From Chloroflexota bacterium (GTDB taxonomy: Bacteria > Chloroflexota > Dehalococcoidia > SZUA-161 > SpSt-899): a DNA stretch of 12,501 bases. The DNA is taken from contig QLUL01000017.1 in the NCBI GenBank assembly GCA_018725425.1, positions 1 to 12,501 of the forward strand, in the 5' to 3' direction. The notes below the pieces were generated by a model. It worked only from the letters and a program-made list of their open reading frames with translations, did not search any database and was not told the origin of the DNA. Within the stretch, counting starts at the first letter, position 1; each line of letters opens with the position of its first letter. Of the stretch, positions 1-7,097 are shown in pieces. The translations under genes were made by a program, and so were the position numbers.

Positions 1-1
1 A

Positions 2-67
2 CATAGCAAGGGTCTTGCCAGGATTTACCGGGATGCTATCCTCAAGCGAATGCGCCGGGATCACTGA
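2..67 (+). CDS. C-terminal tail of an upstream gene (partial)
   Basis: An open frame enters from the left edge and ends at TGA 65-67. It gives 21 residues ending KRMRRDH, rich in Arg and Lys as many protein C-termini are. The other two forward frames give less protein-like sequence. The fragment is too short to assign a family. The 83 bases from this stop to the next start hold a 10-bp direct repeat and the ribosome-binding site of the next gene, so the two could be cotranscribed. The call rests only on composition and position. Confidence 0.35.
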   Translation, partial: HSKGLARIYRDAILKRMRRDH

Positions 68-94
68 TGCTAGGTGGTATTCCCAACCCCGATT

Positions 95-118
95 TAGCGT
101 GTAGCGCATAGCGTGTAG
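95..118. repeat. Short direct repeat TAGCGTGTAG x2
   Basis: TAGCGTGTAG occurs at 95-104 and again at 109-118, separated by CGCA, in the leader of the synthase gene that starts at 151. It could be a two-copy binding site spaced by 14 bp or simply slippage. Nothing else in the window shares it. Confidence 0.5.
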
Positions 119-150
119 GAAGTAGGGGAGGGGGGCTGAAGGAGGAGAAA

Positions 151-1401
151 ATGGCCAAGATATATCTCATTGATGTGACAAATCGTGATGGGGTCCAGAC
201 GGCAAAACTGGGCCTATCGAAGCTGGCGAAGACCATGATAAACATGTATCTGAACGAGATGGGAGTTTATCAGAGTGAATTCGGATTCCCTACTACGAGG
301 CATGAGTCTCGTTACCTTCGAGCGAACCTGAGATTGGCAGAGATGGGTGTTTTGCAGCCTATTCACCTCTCAGGGTGGATACGTGCAACTGCTGAGGATG
401 TGGAGAGGACCTATAAGATGGTGCCAGGAATCAAGCACCTCAACGTTTCTATCTCTACGTCAGACCAGATGATTGATGGCAAGTTCCAGGGGCGTAAGAG
501 TCGCGAAGACATATTGCAGATGGCTCTGGAGGCTGTTGAGGCCGCGAAGGCACACGGTGCTGAAACCATCGGGGTTAACGCCGAAGATGCCTCAAGAACA
601 GATATAGACTTCCTTGTCCGATTTGCCTCTCTGGCGAAGGAACACGGCGCAGCCCGGTTCAGGTACTGTGATACGCTGGGATATGATAACCCCCACACGA
701 TATACGATGCCTGTAAGAGACTGGCCCAGGAGGTGGGGATGCCTATTGAAATCCATTGTCATGAGGACCTCGGGATGGCCATCGCCAACTCAGTGGCTGG
801 GGCAATGGGCATCATTGATGGGGGTCAGGACGCTTATATCAACACCACGCTGAACGGAATTGGAGAAAGAGCAGGTAACGCCGACCTCGTTGCGGTCGTC
901 CTGGCCATGAGGAAGTCCAAGGGACTGGCCAAGAAATACAAGTTCGGCACCCCAATTCATCTCTCAAAGGCATGGAAGATATGTAAATACGCAAGCTATG
1001 CCTTTGGCGTTCCCATCCCTATAAATCAGCCGGGGGTTGGAGCCAACGCCTTTGCCCATGCCTCCGGCATCCATGCCGACGGGGTGTTAAAGGACCCGCA
1101 CAACTACGAGCTATATAGCTACGAAGAGCTGGGCAGGGGGGAGCCGGAGTTGGTCGAGACCGGTAGGGAAATTTGCTCTGGTGAGTATGGCGGGATATCC
1201 GGGTTCCGTCATGTGATGGGAAAGGTGGAGATAGACTTCACCCATGGCGATGATCTTGACCGGATTTTGGAACTGGTAAGATACGCCAATGTACTGGCGC
1301 AAAAACCCCTTGTGGCCGATGAACTTCGTTTCATCGCCAAATATCCGGATATTGCCACGGAGCTGCTGACGTTAACGCCACTGGTCGAGCCGGTCGAGTG
1401 A
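151..1401 (+). CDS. Homocitrate synthase-family enzyme, probable (Re)-citrate synthase
   Basis: This 416-residue DRE-TIM metallolyase of the isopropylmalate/homocitrate synthase family condenses acetyl-CoA with a 2-oxoacid. The start is fixed by GGAGGAG four bases before ATG. Visible landmarks are D8 and R12-D13-G14 of the N-terminal motif, E43 in QSEFGFP, the H202-C-H204 metal site in HCHEDLG, GIGERAGN at 236-243, and HASGIHADG around 303-311. The N-terminal motif is VTNRDGVQ, with Asn and Val where typical family members have TLRDGEQ. There is no C-terminal leucine-regulatory domain, so feedback of the LeuA type is not expected. Facing it are genes for an aconitase-type hydratase and isocitrate dehydrogenase, which points to citrate as the product. 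Re-face citrate synthases of this family are known from Clostridium kluyveri and Dehalococcoides. Homocitrate synthase remains the main alternative. The family is certain; the substrate is inferred. Confidence 0.88.
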   Translation: MAKIYLIDVTNRDGVQTAKLGLSKLAKTMINMYLNEMGVYQSEFGFPTTRHESRYLRANLRLAEMGVLQPIHLSGWIRATAEDVERTYKMVPGIKHLNVSISTSDQMIDGKFQGRKSREDILQMALEAVEAAKAHGAETIGVNAEDASRTDIDFLVRFASLAKEHGAARFRYCDTLGYDNPHTIYDACKRLAQEVGMPIEIHCHEDLGMAIANSVAGAMGIIDGGQDAYINTTLNGIGERAGNADLVAVVLAMRKSKGLAKKYKFGTPIHLSKAWKICKYASYAFGVPIPINQPGVGANAFAHASGIHADGVLKDPHNYELYSYEELGRGEPELVETGREICSGEYGGISGFRHVMGKVEIDFTHGDDLDRILELVRYANVLAQKPLVADELRFIAKYPDIATELLTLTPLVEPVE

Positions 1402-1431
1402 TTAGTGATTGGGGACTGTGGGGGGGGCTAG

Positions 1432-2895
1432 TCATTGCCCTTGACCGAGGCTGTAGCCCCGTTTTCCGTCCACCAGGTATAAATTTTCGAGCTTGATCCA
1501 CTCGAGTTGATTCTGCTCAAGGCGCGCCAGCAAATCGCGGGTGTTTGCTGGGGTAGGAAGATTAGCTCCCTCGGGCACCTGAAAACGGCAGCGCCAGTGA
1601 TCGGTGCAGAAAGTCTCGGAAAAGCCTCCGGGATAAACTCTTTGTCCACGGTTGGTAATCATGATTAAACGAAATTCCGGTCCGGCAAGTTGCTCCAGTT
1701 TTCTGCCCAGTTCATCTCCCGAAAGCCGACCTTCGTTGATGAAAACGTCAACCCCGTCAAGCCGCATTTCAGTATGGCGTACATTGGTGAGCTTCGGTTT
1801 TTGAAAGCTGAAGCTGGCCTTGCTGTAGTCCGCCGCTTTAAGCTGTTCAGGTTTTTGTCCCAGTCGGGAGATGACGGCTTCAGCAAATTCCCTGGTGCCA
1901 ACCTCGGTGTAGCTGGTTATGCTCGCTGCTTTGGCCTTGCGTACCAGATCGTAAGTCCACACTCGGTCTTCCAGGGTTTTGAGCCAAGCGTTGTGAATTC
2001 TCTCTGCCGCCTCGATTTGTCCGATATGAATCAGCATCATGATGCCACTGAGCAGCACGCCGGAAGGGTTGGCCAGATTTTGACCTGCATATCGCGGAGC
2101 AGAACCGTGGATCGCCTCGAACATCGCATGATTATCTCCAATGTTGGCACCGGGAGCGAAGCCCACTGACCCAGCGATCTGAGCGGTCATGTCTGAGACG
2201 ATGTCGCCGTAAAGATTCGGAATCACTACCACGTCAAAATTACCCGGAGTGTCCGCCAGCTTGGCTATTCCGATGTCTACGATCCAGTGCTCACTTTCAA
2301 TATCCGGGTATTCAGACGCTATCTCGTCGAAAACTCGATGAAATAGCCCGTCGGTAAGTTTCATAATATTGTCTTTAGTCATACAGGTGATCTTTTTACG
2401 TCCGTAAGCGCGGGCATATTCAAAAGCATACCGTACAATGCGCTCACATCCCGGCCGCGAGATCAACTTGAGGCACTGTATAACTTCCGGTGTTTGCTGG
2501 TGTTCGATGCCGGCATAAAGGTCCTCTTCGTTTTCACGAATGACGACCACATCCATCCCCGGATGTTTCGACGGGATAACAGGATCATAACTTATCGCCG
2601 GACGCACATTGGCGTAGAGACTAAGTGTTTTGCGAATGGTGACATTGAGGCTTTTGTATCCGCTCCCTTGAGGGGTGGTGATTGGTGCTTTGTAGAAGGC
2701 CCGGTGGTTCCTTATTATTTCCCAAGTTTCGTCGGTAATGCCAGCGGTGTACCCGGCCCGGTAGACCTTTTCCCCGATCTCAATAAACTGGGGTTCAATT
2801 GCGGCGCCTCCTTCCAGCAAAACATGGAGGGAGGCATCCATGATCTCCGGACCGATACCATCGCCCCTGGCAATAGGCACAACTTCTTTAGTCAT
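1432..2895 (-). CDS. icd: Isocitrate dehydrogenase, Thermus-type with C-terminal extension, likely NADP-dependent
   Basis: This 487-residue beta-decarboxylating dehydrogenase oxidises isocitrate to 2-oxoglutarate and CO2. Residues 1-345 are the catalytic core. The substrate motif KSLNVTIRK (S82, N84, R88) is followed by R98, R120, Y127 and K174, and the metal aspartates D231 and D235 lie in YGDIVSD. HGSAPRYAG at 263-271 places Arg-Tyr where E. coli Icd has the NADP-contacting Lys-Tyr, so NADP is the likely cofactor. Residues about 375-487 form an extra domain starting at GVDVFINE and containing ITNRGQRVYP and DHWRCRF. It closely resembles the extension of the Thermus thermophilus enzyme (about 496 residues as remembered) and is absent from isopropylmalate dehydrogenases. 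It is the last gene of the operon; its ATG overlaps the preceding stop by four bases, which indicates translational coupling. Its 3' end faces the synthase gene 30 bp away. Confidence 0.93.
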   Translation of the reverse strand: MTKEVVPIARGDGIGPEIMDASLHVLLEGGAAIEPQFIEIGEKVYRAGYTAGITDETWEIIRNHRAFYKAPITTPQGSGYKSLNVTIRKTLSLYANVRPAISYDPVIPSKHPGMDVVVIRENEEDLYAGIEHQQTPEVIQCLKLISRPGCERIVRYAFEYARAYGRKKITCMTKDNIMKLTDGLFHRVFDEIASEYPDIESEHWIVDIGIAKLADTPGNFDVVVIPNLYGDIVSDMTAQIAGSVGFAPGANIGDNHAMFEAIHGSAPRYAGQNLANPSGVLLSGIMMLIHIGQIEAAERIHNAWLKTLEDRVWTYDLVRKAKAASITSYTEVGTREFAEAVISRLGQKPEQLKAADYSKASFSFQKPKLTNVRHTEMRLDGVDVFINEGRLSGDELGRKLEQLAGPEFRLIMITNRGQRVYPGGFSETFCTDHWRCRFQVPEGANLPTPANTRDLLARLEQNQLEWIKLENLYLVDGKRGYSLGQGQ

Positions 2896-3386
2896 ATATC
2901 GAAGCCCCTATGTTTTTTCATGTAGGGAATGAGCCCCCCTTCATGGAGAATATCCAGCATGATCTGGGGCATTTTGCTTGAGTGAAGCTCGATTTTGTTT
3001 GCCAGGTCTTTAATCCTGCCTACCTTGAGGTCCACCTCGATCTCATCGCCGTCATCGATTCCGTCAGTGTCACATAGGAGCACTGGAAGCCCGATGTTAA
3101 TGGCGTTGCGATAGAAAATGCGGGCTACCGACTTGACGATAACCGCGCTTACCCCCGCCATCTTGATGACAAGAGGAGCGTGTTCCCTGCTCGAACCAAG
3201 CCCGAAATTCTTCCCCGCCACCACAAAGTCGCCCTTTCTTACTCGCTGCGCAAAGGTGGGGTCAGCATCCTCGAGCACATGCTTTGCCAGTTCAGGCAGA
3301 TTGCTGCGCAGGTGGAGCAATTTCCCCGGCACGATATGGTCGGTGGAGATGTTATCCCCGAATTTGAATGCTCTGCCCCTCAACAT
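2892..3386 (-). CDS. Aconitase/isopropylmalate-isomerase-type hydratase, small (swivel) subunit
   Basis: This 164-residue LeuD-like swivel domain completes the active site of the large subunit encoded just upstream. GDNISTDHIVPGK opens the protein, and the substrate-binding loop GSSREH lies at 64-69. Size and layout match stand-alone LeuD/HacB subunits. The specificity region reads LLHLRSNLPEL at 23-33. This differs from the YLxx loop typical of isopropylmalate and homoaconitate isomerases and resembles the L-x-x-RSN-x-P stretch I associate with fused bacterial aconitases, which favours citrate or isocitrate as substrate. The ATG directly abuts the large-subunit TAG with no gap, and its own TGA overlaps the icd start, so all three genes should be made from one message. 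Fold and subunit role are clear; substrate is inferred from the loop and neighbours. Confidence 0.88.
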   Translation of the reverse strand: MLRGRAFKFGDNISTDHIVPGKLLHLRSNLPELAKHVLEDADPTFAQRVRKGDFVVAGKNFGLGSSREHAPLVIKMAGVSAVIVKSVARIFYRNAINIGLPVLLCDTDGIDDGDEIEVDLKVGRIKDLANKIELHSSKMPQIMLDILHEGGLIPYMKKHRGFDI

Positions 3387-4640
3387 CTAGACGATCTCCC
3401 TCGGATCGGTGATCTCACCACGTATAGCCGTAGCCGCTGCCGTTGCCGGGCTCCCCAGATAGATGAAGGCGGAGGGATTTCCCATACGCCCCTTGAAGTT
3501 GCGGTTAGCCGTGGACAAGCAGACCTCCCCATCTCCCAACACCCCCTGATGTGTTCCCAAGCAGGCGCCACAGCCCGGGGGGAGGATTGTCGCCCCGGCT
3601 TCGATCAATGTTGCAACATATCCTTCAGCTATCGCTGATAAGAGAACGTCCCTGGAGGCTGGGGCGACAATGAGGCGGACACGGGGGTGGCAACTTCTAC
3701 CTTGCATGATGCCGGCAGCAATCCGCAGGTCATCCAGACGCCCGTTGGTGCAGGTGCCGATAAAAACCTGATCTATGGGGACCCCCTTAATATCCCTGGC
3801 TAAGGCAATATTGTCAACCGCGTGGGGCATGGATACAGTGGGCTCCAGCCGGCTAGCATCTATCTCAATCGTTCTCTCATAGGTAGCATCTGAATCTGCA
3901 TGAAGCGGGATGTAACTTTTCCCCCTGCCCTGACTTTCCAGATAGCTTCGCGTTACGCTATCGGAAGGGAAAAGTCCGGCATCGGCACCAGCCTCGACTG
4001 CCATATTGGCCACGGTGAGACGCTCCGACATCCGCATCAGCCTTACGCCCTCACCGACGAACTCCAGCGCTTTGAACGTAGCACCATCGGCCCCGATACC
4101 GCCGATGAGATGGAGTATGAGGTCCTTGGCATAGACACCTCTGGAGAAGCGGCCATGGACTACCACCCTGAATGTCTCCGGCACCCGAAGCCAGGTCTTT
4201 CCAAAAGCGAAGGCAACGGCTATATCCGTAGAGCCCATTCCGGTGGCAAAGGCTCCCAGTGCTCCGGCGGTAACGGTATGAGAATCCGCTCCCACGATGA
4301 CCTCGCCGGGATTGGCAAAGGATTCCGCCACTATCTGGTGGCAAACCCCTTCCCCGATATCGCTCAAGACCACGCCCTTTTCCGCAGCAAAATCGCGAAG
4401 GAAGCGGTGGTCATTGGAAAGTGCTCTCGCCGGACTCGGCGCCGAGTGGTCAAGGAATATAATGGTCCTGTTGGGGTTATGGATAATATCCAACTCGCTC
4501 TCATTCAACTGTCTCAAGGTCAAGGGGCCGGTGCTATCCTGCACAAATACCAGGTCCAGTTGAGCAATCACGATATCGCCGGCATATGCGTCTGTGCCTG
4601 ACTTTGCACTGAGGATTTTCTCTGCCAGAGTTTTTCCCAT
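3387..4640 (-). CDS. Aconitase/isopropylmalate-isomerase-type hydratase, large (4Fe-4S) subunit
   Basis: This 417-residue LeuC/HacA-type dehydratase subunit carries the catalytic iron-sulfur cluster. The cluster cysteines are C297 (GTCTNG) and C357/C360 (PPGCGACLG). Other family signatures are GADSHTVTAG at 117-126 and FIGTCTNGR at 293-301. With the small subunit it should isomerise a 2-hydroxy tricarboxylate by dehydration and rehydration. Because the last gene of the operon encodes isocitrate dehydrogenase rather than LeuB, and the facing gene a citrate/homocitrate synthase, citrate-isocitrate isomerisation is the best guess. Homoaconitase is possible and LeuC less likely, since no leucine genes are seen here. 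It is the first gene of the operon. A weak GGGG lies three bases before the ATG. An 18-bp perfect palindrome at 4659-4676, 18 bases upstream of the start, could be its operator. Confidence 0.9.
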   Translation of the reverse strand: MGKTLAEKILSAKSGTDAYAGDIVIAQLDLVFVQDSTGPLTLRQLNESELDIIHNPNRTIIFLDHSAPSPARALSNDHRFLRDFAAEKGVVLSDIGEGVCHQIVAESFANPGEVIVGADSHTVTAGALGAFATGMGSTDIAVAFAFGKTWLRVPETFRVVVHGRFSRGVYAKDLILHLIGGIGADGATFKALEFVGEGVRLMRMSERLTVANMAVEAGADAGLFPSDSVTRSYLESQGRGKSYIPLHADSDATYERTIEIDASRLEPTVSMPHAVDNIALARDIKGVPIDQVFIGTCTNGRLDDLRIAAGIMQGRSCHPRVRLIVAPASRDVLLSAIAEGYVATLIEAGATILPPGCGACLGTHQGVLGDGEVCLSTANRNFKGRMGNPSAFIYLGSPATAAATAIRGEITDPREIV

Positions 4641-4658
4641 TACCCCAAACGTCTATAT

Positions 4659-4676
4659 GATACCAGTTTTGGTATC
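4659..4676. promoter_or_regulatory. 18-bp perfect palindrome, candidate operator of the aconitase-icd operon
   Basis: GATACCA-GTTT-TGGTATC is a perfect inverted repeat with 7-bp arms and a 4-bp centre. It lies 18 bp upstream of the large-subunit start, inside the 213-bp divergent intergenic region. The ACCA/TGGT half-sites recall some GntR-type operators, but no regulator gene is in the window. As RNA on the minus strand it would be a short hairpin in the leader, so a post-transcriptional role cannot be excluded. Confidence 0.5.
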
Positions 4677-4853
4677 GAAGAGTCAACCATGCTAACACAA
4701 ATCCGGTCCGCGCGGCACTGTCGCACGCACTGGGGGGCTTGCCAAGACATATGCGATATGCTAAACTGACTCATAAGTCCTTCCGCACTTCCAAGAACGA
4801 GAATCGGTGCTTTCGGCGGTTAACTGCAATATATTATTCTCAAGGGAGGAGAA

Positions 4854-5891
4854 ATGCAGGAAATCAAGGTAGTTCATGTCGGATTGGGTCCGGTCGGATC
4901 AAGAATAGTGAGACACATAGTAAATGAAAGGAAAGGGATCAGGTATGTTGGGGCGATTGATGTCCAGCCTGAGGTTGTTGGGCAAGACCTTGGCAAGGTA
5001 GCCGAGGTTGGCAAGGAGCTGGGAATACCGGTTTCAAATGACCCCAGAAAGTTGTTTGCCGAAACCAGGCCTGATATAGCAATCTACTCCACCACGTCTT
5101 TCGTGAAAGATCTCTTTCAACAGATTGAACCCGCGATCGAGAGTGGGGTAAATGTGATATCAACCTGCGAGCAACTTGCCTTCCCCGATTTCAGGGATAA
5201 GGAATTAACCAGAAAATATGATGAGCTGGCAAAGAAGAACAATGTGACCGTGCTCAGTACTGGAATCAACCCCGGTTTTCTGATGGACGTCCTGCCAGCG
5301 GTGCTTACAGCGGGATGCACCGAAGTAAAGAGCATCGAGGTGACAAGGCGAATGGATGCTAGCTCACGGAGAAAGCCGTTCCAGAAGAAAATAGGGACCT
5401 CGATGGCTCCCGAGGAGTTTAGGAAGGCGATAGCAGAGGGGAAGATAACGGGACACGTGGGGCTTGAGGAATCGATTTGCCTTATAGCGGACGCTCTGGG
5501 TTGGGAACTGGATGAGATAACGGTGGAAAGCGCCGAACCGGTAATAGCTGAGAAGGAGGTTTCCTCCCCATTCTACACCGTAAAGAAGGGGCATGTGAAG
5601 GGCACAAAACAGGAAGCCTACGGTATAGTAAAAGGAGAAAGGAAGATTTGCCTGTTCTTCACCGCCTTCTTGGGAGCCACCCCCTCATTTGATGCGGTTC
5701 GGATTGAGGGAACCCCCAGGATCGAGGCGAGGGTCAGCCCCTGCTGGCAGGGCGATGATGGCACTGTGGCCATGGTGGTAAATCTTATACCAACAGTGAT
5801 AAATGCCCGTCCGGGGGTGCTCACCATGAATGATATAGTCCCTATCTCGTTCAAGTCCGGAGACATGAGCAGATTTGTGAGACATGGATAG
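4854..5891 (+). CDS. DapB-like NAD(P)-dependent dehydrogenase, 2,4-diaminopentanoate dehydrogenase/amine dehydrogenase family
   Basis: This 345-residue protein starts with a Rossmann domain. The GLGPVG loop is at 10-15 and an acidic D36 follows the second strand (GAID), which tends to favour NAD. STGINPGFLMD at 135-145 and NLIPTVINARPGVLTMND near the C-terminus are features I associate with 2,4-diaminopentanoate dehydrogenase (the ornithine-fermentation enzyme) and native amine dehydrogenases. These share the DapB fold but have their own C-terminal domain. The start follows a strong GGGAGGAG four bases upstream. None of the other ornithine-degradation genes are in view, so the real substrate is open. 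The next two genes act on acyl-CoA thioesters, though a 286-bp gap separates them and an operon is not assured. The family call is fairly firm; the reaction, reversible oxidative deamination of an amine or amino acid, is an inference. Confidence 0.75.
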   Translation: MQEIKVVHVGLGPVGSRIVRHIVNERKGIRYVGAIDVQPEVVGQDLGKVAEVGKELGIPVSNDPRKLFAETRPDIAIYSTTSFVKDLFQQIEPAIESGVNVISTCEQLAFPDFRDKELTRKYDELAKKNNVTVLSTGINPGFLMDVLPAVLTAGCTEVKSIEVTRRMDASSRRKPFQKKIGTSMAPEEFRKAIAEGKITGHVGLEESICLIADALGWELDEITVESAEPVIAEKEVSSPFYTVKKGHVKGTKQEAYGIVKGERKICLFFTAFLGATPSFDAVRIEGTPRIEARVSPCWQGDDGTVAMVVNLIPTVINARPGVLTMNDIVPISFKSGDMSRFVRHG

Positions 5892-5973
5892 GCCAACAGG
5901 GAGAGCGCTGATCAGAGAGCCAAAGAAATTATGAGGGAATATGATCCCGCACTTGTTGGGTGAGTAGGGGAAC

Positions 5974-6004
5974 TTGACATAATAAGGTAATTAGTCCCTT
6001 ATAT
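5974..6004 (+). promoter_or_regulatory. Possible promoter upstream of the enoyl-CoA hydratase gene
   Basis: A perfect TTGACA at 5974-5979 is followed, after 19 bases, by TTATAT at 5999-6004. The spacing is at the upper limit for a sigma-70 promoter. Transcription from here would give a leader of about 165 bases that includes the hairpin at 6056-6102. The evidence is the motif match only. Confidence 0.3.
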
Positions 6005-6055
6005 CTAAACTCTTGCGCAAAATGGAAAACTTTTTTGATTCCAGCTTGTCTGGGT

Positions 6056-6105
6056 TAGGCTGAAGGCTGCTAGTAATCCTCAGCCTATTTACCTTCAGCC
6101 TATTA
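6056..6105. repeat. Hairpin with a duplicated right arm upstream of the enoyl-CoA hydratase gene
   Basis: TAGGCTGAAGG (6056-6066) and CCTTCAGCCTA (6092-6102) form an 11-bp perfect inverted repeat. CAGCCTATT occurs twice, at 6081-6089 and 6097-6105, so the left arm could pair with either copy. The rest of the 286-bp gap between the genes at 5891 and 6178 holds a possible promoter and no convincing open frame. Confidence 0.6.
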
Positions 6106-6177
6106 TGGCGTTCGGAGATCCTGGGTTGCAAACAGGAGAGTAGGGCATATCTAATAAAGTAAGGAAAGGAGTTAGTA

Positions 6178-6939
6178 ATGCTGGTTGTCTACGAGAAAAG
6201 CGATCACGTGGCCACCATAACCCTCAACCGTCCCGAGGCGTTCAATTCGATCAGTCCCGAGGTCTACCAGGAGTTCAGTGATGCCATGATAAACTTCCGG
6301 GACGACCCTGACGTTTGGGTCGCTATCATCACCGGAGCGGGGCAAAAGGCATTCTCTGCCGGTGCGGACATCAAGAAGATGCTCCCCAGGTTGGCCGATA
6401 AGTCTTTTGCGCTCCCACCGGGAATAATGCGGGGACTGAATATCTGGAAGCCAATTATTGCTGCCATCAATGGGTTGGCGCTGGGTGGTGGACTGGAAAT
6501 CGTTCTGGCTTGCGATATCAGGATAGCCGCAGAGAATGCTCGTTTTGGCACACCGGAGGTCTCTCTGGGGTTGATACCCGGCTGGGGGGGTACACAAAGA
6601 CTGCCCCGGATGCTCCCCTGGTGTAAAGCGGCCGAGATATTACTTATAGGAAAACCCATAGATGCCCAGGAAGCATACCGGATCGGTTTGATCAATAAGG
6701 TGGTTGCTCCAGCGGAGCTGATGAGTACCGCGCAGGAATGGGCCGCCAAGATATGCGAAAACGGCCCCATTGCTGTACGGGCTGCCAAGGAGGCCATGAT
6801 CAGGGGAATGAACATGAGCCTGGATGACGGACTCCGTCTGGAGGAATCCTTTTTTGCCGGTCTCACAACTACCGAGGATTTCAAAGAGGGTATCAGTGCC
6901 TTCGCGGAGAAGAGGAAGCCGCAGTATAAAGGTGAGTAA
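6178..6939 (+). CDS. Enoyl-CoA hydratase (crotonase family)
   Basis: This 253-residue crotonase-fold enzyme hydrates trans-2-enoyl-CoA to 3-hydroxyacyl-CoA. The oxyanion-hole segment FSAGADIK is at 59-66, and the second oxyanion motif ALGGGLEIV is at 101-109. Both catalytic glutamates of true hydratases are present: E107, and E127 in TPEVSLG, which correspond to E144 and E164 of rat crotonase. This supports hydratase activity over the isomerase or decarboxylase members. Length is typical. AGGAG lies seven bases before the ATG. The next gene encodes the dehydrogenase for the following step, 158 bp downstream on the same strand, so crotonyl-CoA/3-hydroxybutyryl-CoA conversion is a natural joint role. 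No thiolase or acyl-CoA dehydrogenase is in the window, so direction and chain length are unknown. A cytoplasmic location is expected. Confidence 0.92.
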   Translation: MLVVYEKSDHVATITLNRPEAFNSISPEVYQEFSDAMINFRDDPDVWVAIITGAGQKAFSAGADIKKMLPRLADKSFALPPGIMRGLNIWKPIIAAINGLALGGGLEIVLACDIRIAAENARFGTPEVSLGLIPGWGGTQRLPRMLPWCKAAEILLIGKPIDAQEAYRIGLINKVVAPAELMSTAQEWAAKICENGPIAVRAAKEAMIRGMNMSLDDGLRLEESFFAGLTTTEDFKEGISAFAEKRKPQYKGE

Positions 6940-6978
6940 ACCCTCATCGGTGGCTGCCCGCCAACGAATCATGAAAAC

Positions 6979-7007
6979 GTAGGGCGGGGGCTTGTTCCCC
7001 ACCCTAC
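6979..7007. repeat. GTAGGG-GGGG / CCCC-CCCTAC interspersed inverted repeat
   Basis: GTAGGGCGGGG (6979-6989) and CCCCACCCTAC (6997-7007) pair over 11 bp with one mismatch around a 7-base loop, GCTTGTT. This form, a G-rich arm with CTTGT in the loop, is one I recognise as a dispersed intergenic repeat in diverse bacterial genomes. Here it sits just after the enoyl-CoA hydratase gene and might also act as a transcription-modulating hairpin. It has no T-run, so it is not a standard terminator. Confidence 0.6.
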
Positions 7008-7025
7008 CCTTGCCGAATCGTGGTT

Positions 7026-7073
7026 CGTGTCCGTGGTCCGTGTCCGGACACGGGACACGTATCCCGGACACGG
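7026..7073. repeat. GC-rich palindrome cluster built on CCGTGTCC/GGACACGG
   Basis: CCGTGTCCGGACACGG at 7038-7053 is a perfect 16-bp palindrome. CCGGACACGG recurs at 7064-7073, and related GTCCGTG units precede the palindrome, so the stretch is a small array of inverted and direct GTGTCC/GGACAC units. It occupies the leader of the 3-hydroxyacyl-CoA dehydrogenase gene and ends 14 bases before its AGGAGG. Confidence 0.75.
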
Positions 7074-7097
7074 CTGTCAATTTAAAAGGAGGATTTA

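Noticed and set aside
3900..4601. Long forward open frame (233 codons) opposite the aconitase large subunit
   Set aside because: It lies wholly antisense to a gene with intact iron-sulfur motifs, has no family features, and follows from the codon bias of the real gene.
1432..4640. Reading the three-gene operon as leucine biosynthesis leuC-leuD-leuB
   Set aside because: The dehydrogenase has the Thermus-type isocitrate dehydrogenase extension and SxN-R substrate motif, and the small-subunit loop is not of the usual isopropylmalate type.
6264..6947. 227-codon reverse open frame opposite the enoyl-CoA hydratase gene
   Set aside because: It is a shadow of a gene with both catalytic glutamates. 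The translation is Ser- and Ala-rich without recognisable domains.
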